Below, one piece after another: positions 21,752 through 31,654 of a DNA stretch of 64,000 nt; within the stretch, counting starts at the first letter, position 1; the number at the start of each line of letters is the position of its first letter. The translations under genes and the position numbers were made by a program. The DNA comes from Rhodocollybia butyracea (taxonomy: Eukaryota; Basidiomycota; Agaricomycetes; Agaricales; Omphalotaceae): contig JADNRY010000034.1 of the NCBI GenBank assembly GCA_015501585.1, forward strand, positions 310,001-374,000, written 5' to 3'. Below the pieces are notes generated by a model. The model did no database searches. It was not told where the DNA came from and was given only the letters and a program-made list of their open reading frames with translations.

Positions 21752-24700
21752 ATGAAGCCGCGGCAGCCAAGAAACACTACTGGCAATGTCATTATGCCCG
21801 CCTCCATGCTCCCAGGGAAAAAGTCTCAACATCATTGTAGGGTTCTTAAGACCGTTCGCCCTTCTGCAATGCGTCGTCACCGAGACCAAACAACTGAAGA
21901 AATCCGCGTTCTGAATATACCGGAGATTGAGGAAGAAGGCGAGCAGGTTCTGCTTGACTCAATGAATTGGGACTTTAGCCAGCCTTTGAGTAACACTGGC
22001 GGTGAAATGGATGCTCAAGCTGAGGGAGATTGGGAAGAATGTGATGAAATATACCATGAGCTTTTGAATGGTGTCCGTCGCGTGTGAGTACTTCTTTTTC
22101 TCGTGTCAATGCGAGTTATGATTATCTTTAAATAAGTTTCTAGCTACTCTGTGGATAATTGCAAATGACGGGATAGACTTGAGCGATCCTTTCTTCATTG
22201 GGCGCTGCAATTTCCTGGGATGACAGATGCCTACATGGATTGGGCTTTTAATGAAGAGCATGGCCATAAAATGCCCGACGCTATCGATGGCCTCTCTTCA
22301 CTATCACTAACAGTATTCGATGTATTTGGTGAGTCGATATTTTCCGGGCTGTTTTACATGTGCTTATATCCTCCAGGTACTTCAACCCGTCAAATTCCAT
22401 TACCAAAGGATAGTTACATCTCAGCTAGCATAGTATGCGCCGGAGTCTTCCCATCTTCACCTCTGAAACACAACCACGGCTTTTTGACCCGAACACTCCA
22501 CCTATACCATGACCTATTCTGCCGATGCCCCTGTGTCACCATACAGCCTTTTCTGAAAGCCCTCTCCAATGTTCAAGGCATCGCCTTCAAACCATATCTC
22601 ATGCAACAATTTTCGGCAGCCTATGACGCGTATCTTGAGGTTAAAAAGCGTGTTCGTCTTGAGGTTGACAAAGCGCTGGGGCGTGAAGATCCGAACTGGC
22701 GAATTACGCATGCCTGCCCCTGCTGCCAGTATGAGCTGAAGGAGGATGATGCTATGGACGTGGATGCTTGTCGCCATGGACAGGAACAATTCGTTGAAGC
22801 AAGTGGAGGGAAAGAACAAGGCTGGGGATGATTCCCTTGCTGAGGCTGCAGACCGGCAATCAATGGAAAGGTTTGACCCACGGAACGCTGGTGGGAGCTA
22901 TTTCCTATCTCGAGAAGATGTGGACAGGTGGGATGAGCCTCGTTGGTCGGACATACCGGAGTGGAACCCTGAAGGCAAGGGAAGGGCATGGACATGGGCC
23001 ACAACCAACTGCGACGAAAAGTGGCTCAACACGAACGATACGCACATGGGGAAGTCATGGGCAAAGTTTGACGAGAATGGAATCTTTCTTCTCATTTGCC
23101 GACATGGCATTGTCCTCTCTTTGTGTGATATGGTGAAGTCCAGCGAAAAGTACGCGTTCTTTTTTTTTTCTTTCTTGCCAACTCGAAGCTAACTTATATA
23201 TATAGGGCAAAATATTCTCTAGCCTCCCTCTATCACTTCCTTGAAGCCGAACGTTTGCATCGTAAGACGAACGGCGAAACAGGCCCTCCTTCCGGTCAAA
23301 TGTGTGTGTGCTATGATATTGGTTGTTCGAACTCCGTCACTGTGAAACGGAGCCCTCTGCGTGCTCTGGCGGAGTGGATGGGCTATCTTCCAGCGGTGGG
23401 AATGATGCATGGCTACGCCCATGAACGCCTTTGCCAGCTAATCTTTCTTCTGCTCTACATAATTGCCGCCAGCTTGGAGGATGGGGAGGTACCCGAACAG
23501 TGGTTCTCACGATCAAACACTCTGGCATCTGCCATTTGTCACGCAAGCATCTTTCATCGCAGACAAGCGATTGCTCAGTATGCTTATCACACTGATCAAT
23601 TTGAAGCTTATGCCAACCTCAGTAAATTCCTCGTTAATCACTATAAGCAATGCCTACACATCAGGAAAAGCCGTTTTTGCCTAGGTGACCCCAGAGTGGC
23701 CTAAAGCAAACTAGGTGACCTATGAATCCTATGGCATCCTAGGAATTTGGGCTCATCCCTTGCCAGTCAAGGCTCTTGAGGATTCCCTAGGGTATCCTAG
23801 GCTTGCCTAGGGAATCCTCAAGAGCCTTGACTGGCAAGGGACAAGCCCAAATTCCTAGGATGCCATAGGATTCATAGGTCACCTAGTTTGCTTTAGGCCA
23901 CTCTGGGGTCACCTAGGCAAAAACGGCTTTTCCTGATGCAGATCCTTGCCACCGCCAACGCTCTTAAGTCTCGAATGCAGGCTGCCGGCATTACCGATGC
24001 AAAGGTGTTCTTCGACTGGCTTCAGGAGGAGAAGGAGTATCTCCAGGGTCTTGCAAAGGAACCACCACAGGAAACGCTCCAAATGGAGTACCATCGGAAG
24101 CTTGTTGCCCTTAAGGACTGTCAAGTGATCCTGAAGGAGGCTCAATCTGCCTGGCGACCGGGACAAAATGAATGCTCTTGAGCAAGCCCAGCGGCACACT
24201 CAAGAGAACAAACACAAACTCCTTGCAGATGTTCAGGCTCTCGAGACCAAGCTCAATATTCGGACGCGATGGACAGAAGGCTTGGAAGAGTGGAACCGCA
24301 CGGCTGAACTGACCCATAACTCACAATACCGGCAAGCATTGGACAAGTTGGAAGGCCTGTTGGTTGCGCGTATATTTGAGCTTTCGAAAATGAACATGTC
24401 GGGTACAGGTGTGTTGAAATTCCCTAGAAGTTAACCGTTCATTAACGGCAGTTGATAGGGTACAAGATGAGGAAACATTTGGCGCATGCTCTCAAAAGGT
24501 GAAGCAAAACAATCCAAGCTGCACTGAAGGATTATAACACCGTTGCTGCAAAAATGAAGCCCCCTCGTCGTACGCTTGAATGGGAGGAGGTAGTGGAGCA
24601 TGCTTTCCTTTCTGAATTTGACATTCTCCGGGACACCCGTCAGGATGTTTGGGAAAAGGTGTGGGCATCCCCAGCCAACTGTGTTCTCATGACCCAGTTC

Positions 24701-25123
24701 TTCAAGTTTGTGGATGCTGAAATGGAGCTTCATCGTGTACACCAGGAGATTCGCCAGCTTCTTACACATATGCAGGACGAGTCGGATGAACTTCGTGCAA
24801 AGGAGAATGAGCTTAAAGCGTCAAACCCGACCCTCGCCCTTCAAATCAAGAAGCTTCGCATGGAGCATGGCAGGTTTAAGTCAATCCAGTACAAGCGGCT
24901 TCATTTGATTACTTTGCTTCGAGGGTTTGATGGAAAGACCAACGGTAAATACTTTACTCGAGGCACCTCCGTCAAACATAAGACCAGTGTACTGGCGTCA
25001 TTCGATCAGCAGGACGAGGAGGAGGTTGAACCCGGTGACCAGGAGGATGAATCTGAGAGTGAGGACAAGGACAATCTTATTCACTGTGTTGATACTCTTT
25101 TGTCAGTTGCTACGGACACTTAA
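21752..25123 (+). pseudogene. KDZ transposase, inactivated
   Basis: Family features appear in order: N-terminal basic region; LHWALQFPGMTDAYMDW after an intron at about 22086-22177; a CxC1-type region (second intron about 22325-22377, then CRCPCVTIQPFLKAL and HACPCCQYEL, 22709-22735); and the RNase H-like core with FDENGIFLLICRHG, the Asp motif CYDIGCS (about 23310), MHGYAHERLCQ and the GE/E motif EDGEVPEQWFSRSN (about 23475). A C-terminal helical domain follows (LEGLLVARIFELSKMN, PPRRTLEWEEVVEHAFLSEF). A transposase of this kind cuts at the TIRs. Damage: frame loss near 22750, a 280-bp foldback insertion (23659-23938), frame loss near 24160, and TGA at 24500-24502 where CGA would fit. The intron at about 24409-24458 is well formed. 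Confidence 0.93.
23659..23938. mobile_element. Foldback (palindromic) MITE inside the KDZ transposase
   Basis: Two 132-bp arms (23659-23790 and 23807-23938) are near-perfect reverse complements with only two mismatches, separated by a 16-nt loop. Ends are CATCAGGAAAAGCC / GGCTTTTCCTGATG. The dinucleotide CA is duplicated at 23657-23658 and 23939-23940; removing the insert restores the transposase text YKQCLQILATANAL in frame. It contains CCTAGG-type words throughout and no ORF. The RNA would form a single long hairpin. Superfamily unknown. Confidence 0.9.
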
Positions 25124-25151
25124 TTATACTAGTCGCTGTGTTGTATAAAGC

Positions 25152-25512
25152 AATATATTATATTATGCAAGTAACGGAAATGTTGCCTCAGACGATGGGC
25201 GGGAGGCGGGACAATGAGTGAGTAAGTGGGATGACAGGCAGGGAGGAGTATGATGAGCGGGAACCGGAACAGTCAGTGAGCGGAAAGTAGTATCCGGTTA
25301 TCCGGTCATGCATTGGGTGACATCATCTCCGGCAGGCCAGCCTCTTACCCGCCTCAGTGTACAAAATTCCTCAGTTTACTGGCTATTATAACTTAGTAGT
25401 ACTTTAACATGTTTATGCATATCTAGGCCATAGCTCCAAATGCTATGTATATATAGCGGACATCAACCGATCAATTGGTTCTATATATATAGGTACTTGG
25501 GATTAACAGGTG
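25152..25512 (-). repeat. Right TIR of the KDZ transposon
   Basis: Partner of 14446-14806. It starts 28 bp after the transposase stop codon (25123) and ends directly at the target duplication GCTACTCA. Confidence 0.92.
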
Positions 25513-25520
25513 GCTACTCA

Positions 25521-25704
25521 AGCCAACCTGAAGTTTGCATATGTACTCAAGTCAACCTGAAGTTGGGATAAGTACTCAAGTCAACTTAAGTCAACTTAAG
25601 TATTTTAGACTTTTCCTGATGGACTAGTTAGCAGGCAAACAGAAGTCAAAGAAATCATCAATATCAAACTTTGTACATGTTCTGTCACTTGGGTTTATTG
25701 AACA
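25521..25704. repeat. Right remainder of the Tc1-type element
   Basis: Repeats of ACTCAAGTCAACCTGAAGTT type continue from the left side of the KDZ insertion and stop by about 25605. The word CTTTTCCTGATG at 25610-25621 equals the terminal 12 bp of the foldback MITE and may mark the end of the older element. No gene seen. Confidence 0.5.
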
Positions 25705-26253
25705 TTGTTTTATTCAGAGGAATGTGCTGGAAGAACAAGGGTAAAAATGTTCTACAAAAACTTTGAAGATCATATCACTTGGAAAACTGGCATCATTGTT
25801 TGGAACTGGCCATTTCCAGTGTTTCGCAGCCCCAGTGAATTAGCGTCAATGGCAGAACTTGACATCCTTCAAAATGCTTGGACAATGGGTACAGCACACT
25901 TCTACATGATGACATTGTCAGAATTCTGCTGGTGGCAAGTTGAGCAGCAAGTCAAACAGCAGGAAGGCACGGCACATGGTAGCAGAGCTGAAGGTGAACA
26001 CCCAGCTGTACCTCATTCTCCATGTCCTAGTGGAGATGATGGGTCCAGTGGCAACGGCACTGTATTGCAGGGTTCTCATTCGCAGCTAACACATTCAACC
26101 TCTGATACCCACTCATGCCCGACTCCTGATTCTAGGGCAAGGCAGGGTGCTGTGACCTTTGTCAATTCCTTCTCTGTGATGGGGGCTCATGGTACATCAG
26201 TTACAACAATCAAACGTACTGGGAAGGAGAGGTCTGACAAGGGGAAGCCTTGA
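25705..26253 (+). CDS. Hypothetical protein with a KDZ-associated-like motif
   Basis: An open frame of 182 codons; the first Met is arbitrary because the 5' side may be cut by the transposon island. Its N-terminal half (IIVWNWPFPVFRSPSELAS, then LQNAWTMGTAHFYMMTLSEF) matches the C-terminal pattern of the minus-strand gene at 15062-17308: Trp-Pro, SP-E, then a helix with AW/SG and an aromatic-Met pair. The second half is a Ser/Gly/His-rich tail ending in a basic segment. Probably a 3' exon of that repeated family. Function unknown. Confidence 0.5.
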   Translation: MFYSEECAGRTRVKMFYKNFEDHITWKTGIIVWNWPFPVFRSPSELASMAELDILQNAWTMGTAHFYMMTLSEFCWWQVEQQVKQQEGTAHGSRAEGEHPAVPHSPCPSGDDGSSGNGTVLQGSHSQLTHSTSDTHSCPTPDSRARQGAVTFVNSFSVMGAHGTSVTTIKRTGKERSDKGKP

Positions 26254-27500
26254 AAGAAACGCCCCATGCATGAGCATCACAGTGATGATGAGGAAGATGA
26301 CTAAAATTGCCACTTGTTCTTTAAACTTACTACTACTTGATGTCTATAGGCTTGTTACTGCCACACCCATCAAGTGCTACTACTTATTGACAAATAATAA
26401 AGGGGGAACTATAAGGCAGGGTGGGCGGCAAATAGGAAAGGGCGGGAGGATTAGGGTGGTGGTAAAGAGTTTCAAACAGATTTCACATGGTTCAAGAGAC
26501 CTCAGGAGCACTATTGTTGACAGCGTGAAGAGGTCGAGGTAAAGGAGGTGGGAGAGAGCTGTATGTAGATGGCATATGAACTTACTCCCCATGGCGCCAA
26601 GGTTATTTGATGCCCTATGGTGTGAAGGAAAGAGTTTCAACAGCTCGGAAGGCTGATAAGGCGGGAAGAGGGCGCACACATGAGTGGGGACAGGATCAAA
26701 AGGAGGCTGTGAGGAAAGAGTTCTCACAGTTGACGAGAACTTAAGTTAGAGGGGCTGTTGTTGGTACTTGGGAGGCTGATAGCTAGAAGGCGGGAAGAAG
26801 GCGCATAGGTACAGATAAGTTGGGATGGGATCAATCGGTTTCCCACAGTGAACGGAAGAATGGAAAGGAGGCAGCAAGGAAAGAGTTCTCACGGTTGATG
26901 AGAACTTAAGTTAGAGGGGCTGTTGTTGAGAAGATGAGAAGAGGGTGGTAAAGCTGAAGAGGCGGGACAGATAGTGGGATGGGATCAATCAATGGGCAGG
27001 AATAACAGAAAGGAACGGACAAGTGGTTGCAAGCGCCAAGGCGCTTGTGGGCTCACTGGCCATTGTGCTGTAGGTCACTTGATGGCCTATGGCGCCTCTG
27101 GACTCCTTCCTTTTTGTATATTATTGAACAATATTGACTGAATTATTGGCAATCTAAGGGAATTGACACCTTTCATTGATACATCAATGGTACAACCCCC
27201 CGGCTTGGCATTGATAGATCAATAACATGTTGTGATGATCAGGTGTAAGATTCAGACTAAATCAAGAATCTCATCCAAATCAGTGTTATTTTCAATGTGA
27301 GGTAAATCTAATGGGGTGGAGATCAAGTGTTCATGCAAAACAAGGATGTTGCTGAGGACTTGCATTCTGATATTGAACTCTTGTAGGCAGCTTGTAGGTC
27401 TTTTGCTTTACACTCCTTTGTATTATTACATGGGCTATTTGTTTTAATATTTCTCATAAATAAACTTCATTTGTTTCTACCTGTGCTGACTTGATGTGCA
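26254..27500. other. Non-coding repetitive DNA with two direct repeats
   Basis: No gene recognised. A block containing AAAGAGTTCTCAC(A/G)GTTGA followed by AACTTAAGTTAGAGGGGCTG occurs twice (about 26712-26763 and 26884-26935) as part of a roughly 170-bp duplicated unit with AGGCGGGAAGA(G/A)GGCGCA. Purine-rich GGCGGG words recur from 26420 to 26970. It may be an old MITE array. Confidence 0.4.
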
Positions 27501-27504
27501 AATG

Positions 27505-27640
27505 CCAAATACTTGCAAGTCACTTGACTCGTTTCCCACGAGTATTTGATGAGTCACAAGTCAAGGGTTTTACCTCCCAAGTACTTGCATCACAGTTCCA
27601 AGTATACTTGGAACTGGACTTGTGTCCACCTTTACCATGA
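27505..27640. repeat. End fragment of a hAT-type MITE related to 9352-10072
   Basis: Shares GTTTCCCACGAGT, AAGTACTTGCA and CAAGTATACTTGGA words with the MITE at 9352-10072 and ends GGACTTGTGTCCACCTTTA, close to that element's GGACTTGTGGACATCTCTA. No matching left end was found, so it is truncated. Confidence 0.5.
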
Positions 27641-27799
27641 ATTAGCTCAGTACTTGAGTAATCCCTCACCAACTCACTGGACCACTGCCAAACATGTCCT
27701 CCGTTACATCAGTGGAACACTTAATTTAGGCATCACCTACTCCCCATCAGATACTGGCCCTGATATTTACTCAGATGCCAACTGGGGAAATAATCTCAA

Positions 27800-27957
27800 C
27801 ACTGCATGCAAATCTACATAAATCTTTGTGGAAACAGTATAATTATGTTAAAATTGTATGGAACTTCATGCAATTTTAACATAATCTTTCTATATTCACC
27901 CAAGTTTAGTATAATTTTACTATTTCCATGAAAAGTTACGTTGATTTGCATGCAGTG
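27800..27957. mobile_element. CACTA-type MITE in the copia RNase H
   Basis: A 158-bp element with perfect 15-bp inverted ends CACTGCATGCAAATC / GATTTGCATGCAGTG is flanked by the 3-bp direct repeat CAA (27797-27799 and 27958-27960). Removing it restores the copia text NLNDRKSISSYA in frame. CACTG ends and a 3-bp TSD are the signature of CACTA/EnSpm elements. No ORF inside. Confidence 0.88.
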
Positions 27958-28384
27958 CAATGACCGGAAATCCATCTCCAGCTATGCTGTAATGTTTGGG
28001 AACACCACCATCTCTTGGTGTCAACTGTTGCACTCTCCACTATGCTGAATACATGGCTGTAAGTAATGCTACACAAGAATGTCTCTGGATCAGAAAACTT
28101 CTCACAGAACTTGGAATCCCACCTCTTGGCCCAACTATTATTCACGTTGACAACCAAGCTGCCATTAAATTTGCCGAAAACTCTCAGTTCCACACCCGAT
28201 CCAAGCATATTGACATCCGACATCATTTCATACGTGAGCATATTACCTCTAACAGGGTATCAGTATAATACTGTGCCACAGATAACAACATTGCTGACAT
28301 ATTCACCAAGTTGCTCTCCAAGCCAAAACACAAGCACTTTGTGAAGTTACTTGGAATGACTAGAGTTGACCAGAGTTGAGGGAG

Positions 28385-28626
28385 TGTCATATGTAATGCT
28401 TTGACATCACCATATGCAACTCCGGTGGTTCAACCACGGACTTACAAATACATCTATGGAAGTGTATATATTTATTAGTGATCATTAGCTAGTACTTACT
28501 ATGCATACACGGACATGTAGATACTCTGGCACACTTATACTACAGTACTTAGAGTATATAAGCTGTATCTAGCTCTGCACAATATTATCATCTCATATCA
28601 TCACACTCTTTAGTCTTCTACCTACA
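28385..28626 (+). repeat. 3' LTR of the copia remnant
   Basis: Starts TGTCATATGTAATGC after a purine-rich tract (GTTGAGGGAG, 28375-28384) and ends CTTCTACCTACA, giving TG...CA ends over about 242 bp. A TATA-like AGTATATAAGC lies near 28553. Directly after it begins duplicated host DNA (28630), so copia landed in that copy. Confidence 0.8.
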
Positions 28627-29005
28627 ATAAATGGGGCGGTACTGCAGTACGCAGACTGCTAGAAAAAGCATTGGTTAGAGCACAGGTTTAAAGAGTGCTG
28701 GGGTGTCCAAAGGTTCGATTCAAGACCTTTTGCCTCTGACCTCTCCGTCTAATTTGATCAAGCCAACTAATGAGTTGCCTGTCCCCATCACACACCTGCC
28801 TACACCTGTGATGACATATTTTCAGTAGACTCACAAACTCAATAATACCATATCAGCTTGTCTTTCCTCCAGTCTGCTTCAACACTAATAAGTATTTGTG
28901 TAGAGATACCCAAGCACTGAGATGCAGCCAAGTACTTATACCATACATATTATTCTGCCATTACCATTAACAAAACAAAACCTCTCTTAATCTATGATTC
29001 TCTGT
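28627..29005. repeat. Intergenic duplication D
   Basis: Matches 8390-8760 and, in part, 5170-5460 and 32420-32700. No gene seen. It is the 3' flank of the membrane-protein gene. Confidence 0.7.
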
Positions 29006-30733
29006 TTATGGGGACACTTCCTGTCCATATGCAGGGGGGTGCTGAATGGCGTTCATCAAGTTATTGAGCCGTTCAAGAAGAAGTTCTGTTCTGTCTGGCT
29101 CTGGAGGTGTGGCCTGATCTCCATTTGAGCCATTGTTTCCGTTACTTGGAGGTTCAACAGGAAACAAGGACATATGTACAACACCTTCACCTGGTGGCAG
29201 TGATACAGTGCTCAGGCCCTGTACAGGTTGTTCTTGATCCTGACCTGTATCTCCATCTGTCCCCGGAGCTGCTGAGGTGATATAGTTTTTTGTAAAAGGA
29301 GTGATACCATGGGCATCGGCTGCCATTATGTGAATCATATCATCTGGTGGAGTACTTGAAATATACATCTTCTCAAAGGGAGTGACATTGTCTGGACCTG
29401 GGGGGTGGTTCACCTCTGAGGCAGAAAACAAGTTAATAAGATATACATTCACTAAACATCAATAATAGGGCCATACCCAACATTGACTCTCCACCCATGC
29501 TTGTGCGGGCGATGGAGATCTTCTCTTTTTGATCCGCCGCCATGCTGCCCACAAGATCAGCTCGATTATACATATCCCAGCAAGAGCTCCGACAACTATG
29601 CCAGCAATGGCCCCGCCATGCAACTCCTGATGAGATGACTGCCCTGAGTCACCAAGGGATGGAGTTGAAGTAGGGGATGAGGTTGAAGTAGAGGATGGGG
29701 TTGAAGTAGGGGATGAGGTTGTTGCAGGGGATGACTCTGATGATGTTGACACAGAGAGGTCAGGCATATCATTTAATGTAGCAAAACTAGGAATGTAGGT
29801 GAATCCCCGAAAGGAAAATGCCTGAGATAGTGAAGCTTCCAGAACCTCAACTGTAATGGTATGATTACCACTATCTGATTCCTGCTGAACAAGGGTGAAG
29901 TATTCAAAGTAGGATGTCAAGAATCCACCTCTGTCACCCTCAAATTCAAACCGGGCCTGTGTTTGTTCATCAAGTGAAACACCAAGGGTGATGTTTCCCG
30001 AAGTGGATGAATCAAAAAACCCAAGAAGTGTTATGTTCCATCCTATTGTTTTTTAATTATGATCCACAATAAAAAGAACAATTTGAGGAAGCTACAGACC
30101 TGCAAATGGAAACTTCACTGTAGCCCCAATAATTGCACTTGACGTTCCGGGCCCGCCGCCTACCGAAGGGACCTGCCACTGTCCTTCCAACACAATAGTG
30201 CTATCTGTATAATTTACAAATAAGAGCTGATTATCTAGAGACGTGGTGGGTGTCGGGGTGAGCAGAGCATAACTAAACACTGGTGTATTGGTTGTGGAAC
30301 AGTTGATATTGAAATCAACTTCCACAAAGTTGGCGATGTCTATAATTATATCTTCTATATTCAGCTCCCACAGTATATTGTCAGAAATGCTGTCAGTGGG
30401 AAGCATAACCTTGTCGAACCCTGGATCTAGGGTACAGTTTGAAGGCTGAGTGATGTCCCCAATAATCATCCACTGCAAAAATGTTGAAGAATCTTCAAGG
30501 CAAATATCAGAATTTCCTACATGACCCACTTGCATAAATCTAAACCTACCAATCTCAAGGCCAGCCTTGATACTGAAGTTCCCAACAATGCCAGAACCTG
30601 AGTTTGTTCTAGAGGGAGCTGAAAGTTGTATAGATGTTTTTTTGTAGGCTGTCCCAATATCAATGGTGTCCCAAAGACCAGAAGTAGTATTGAAGGAAGA
30701 AGTGTCCACAATAATTGCAGGGGTCTGGCCCAT
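29006..30733 (-). CDS. Single-pass membrane protein with Ser/Thr-rich stalk, intact copy 2
   Basis: Three exons on the minus strand (30733-30100, 30042-29477, 29413-29006) with GT-AG introns of 57 and 63 nt give 535 residues. The ectodomain (about 1-290) has many Asn-glycosylation sequons (NTTSG, NCTL, NYTDST, GNHTIT). A Ser/Thr/Pro-rich stalk with SPTSTPS repeats leads to a transmembrane helix (GAIAGIVVGALAGICIIELI) stopped by WRRIKKRR. The cytoplasmic tail of about 140 residues is acidic and Pro-rich. The layout is that of fungal plasma-membrane sensors or adhesins, but no named domain is recognised. No signal peptide precedes MGQTPAIIVD, so an upstream exon may be missing. Its paralogue at 8719-11305 is broken. 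Confidence 0.75.
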
Positions 30734-31654
30734 GCTGACTGTATGATACAGTTGTTCCCACAGGAGTATGTGATGACGATCAAGAGATTAGAGTCAATAG
30801 GCAAACCCAAGGTTGTGCTACTTATAATTGCCTGTAGCACTTAGAACTGCCTCAGGTCTGGTATGAGGCTGTAGTCATTGCGATGTGAGATACTGGGAGG
30901 TCCCTGCAACTCATCATCATATTTGATATCTCCGCCAGTTCATAACTTCATCAGAATAAGTATTCACTTGGAAAGCTTCCGTTCCCTTTCGCTGAGTCTC
31001 ATGTGTCTATCTTTCTTATCGGCCTGACGCCTGCACAAAAGAATGCAACACTTGGTAGTAGTAGTAGTAGTAAATTACGCGGCTCATCCAGCGGGGTCCC
31101 ACGAGGGAACAGCCAGTCCCAAACAGGAGCCAAGCAGCGATCTCGACCCACACAGGGAAGGTAGACTGCAAACTCCCAAAGGGTAGTTTGTAGCTAACAC
31201 GTTAACTAGGGAATAAATGATTAAAGATTCTCTTCGTATCTGAGTCCAGCTTAGTATATGAGTTCAGACTGCGTAATCAAAAAACCAACGAACATGAGCC
31301 TTGAGCTCTAAGGTAGCTAAGAAAAGTGATGAGGTCATAACTTGTGAAAGAATGCATCTCTAAGATGTTATGATAGAATATCACATACTTCTACACATAG
31401 ACTAGCCTTTCGCTGTAATCCAGCAGTACCTTGACCCCGTATCACCATTGTTGGGCTGTGTGATTGTTTTGTTTTCCCTCGAGTTGCTCCAAGGGCAGTT
31501 TCTAGGTAGAGGTCGCTTAGGGCTCCATTTGAAGGAAGTAGATTGCCGTTGCTAGGATATGAAGCTTTGATGAGATCTTTAGCAAACCGAAGATAGAACG
31601 AGTGTTAGTACCTGTGAGGTACAGAGGAAACTAATGGATTCGATGGTGTAATTA
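30734..31654. other. 5' flank of the membrane-protein gene, non-coding
   Basis: Positions 30930-31380 match 11306-11585. A short GTA microsatellite (six units) lies at 31055-31072. An upstream signal-peptide exon could lie at 30740-30930 but could not be fixed. Nothing else seen. Confidence 0.45.

Larger units (their letters stand above)
14446..25512. mobile_element. KDZ (Kyakuja-Dileera-Zisupton) DNA transposon carrying a TET/JBP gene
   Basis: An 11,067-bp element with 361-bp TIRs (14446-14806 and 25152-25512) starting CACCTGTTAATCCCAAGTAC is flanked by the perfect 8-bp direct repeat GCTACTCA (14438-14445 and 25513-25520). Eight-base duplications are known for Zisupton-type elements. It contains five genes: a minus-strand KDZ-associated gene (15062-17308), a plus-strand gene (17563-18695), a Lys/Arg-rich minus ORF (19090-19437), a TET/JBP-like dioxygenase (19978-21676, minus) and the KDZ transposase (21752-25123, plus). 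It inserted into the repeats of the Tc1-type element. The transposase is broken, so this copy is not autonomous. Confidence 0.93.
27640..28626 (+). mobile_element. Ty1/copia 3' remnant with LTR
   Basis: The RNase H end of a copia polyprotein is readable: HWTTAKHVLRYISGTLNLGI, then IYSDANWGNNLN, interrupted by a 158-bp MITE, then SSYAVMFGNTTISW. After a frameshift come AEYMAVSNATQECLWIRKLL and TRSKHIDIRHHFIREHI. The polyprotein end is followed by a purine tract and an LTR (28385-28626). Everything upstream of RNase H is missing. It is dead: frameshift, truncation and insertion. Confidence 0.88.

Noticed and set aside
28700..28730. GGTTCGATTC as part of a tRNA T-arm
   Set aside because: No acceptor, D-arm or anticodon stem can be formed around it; it is part of duplicated intergenic DNA.
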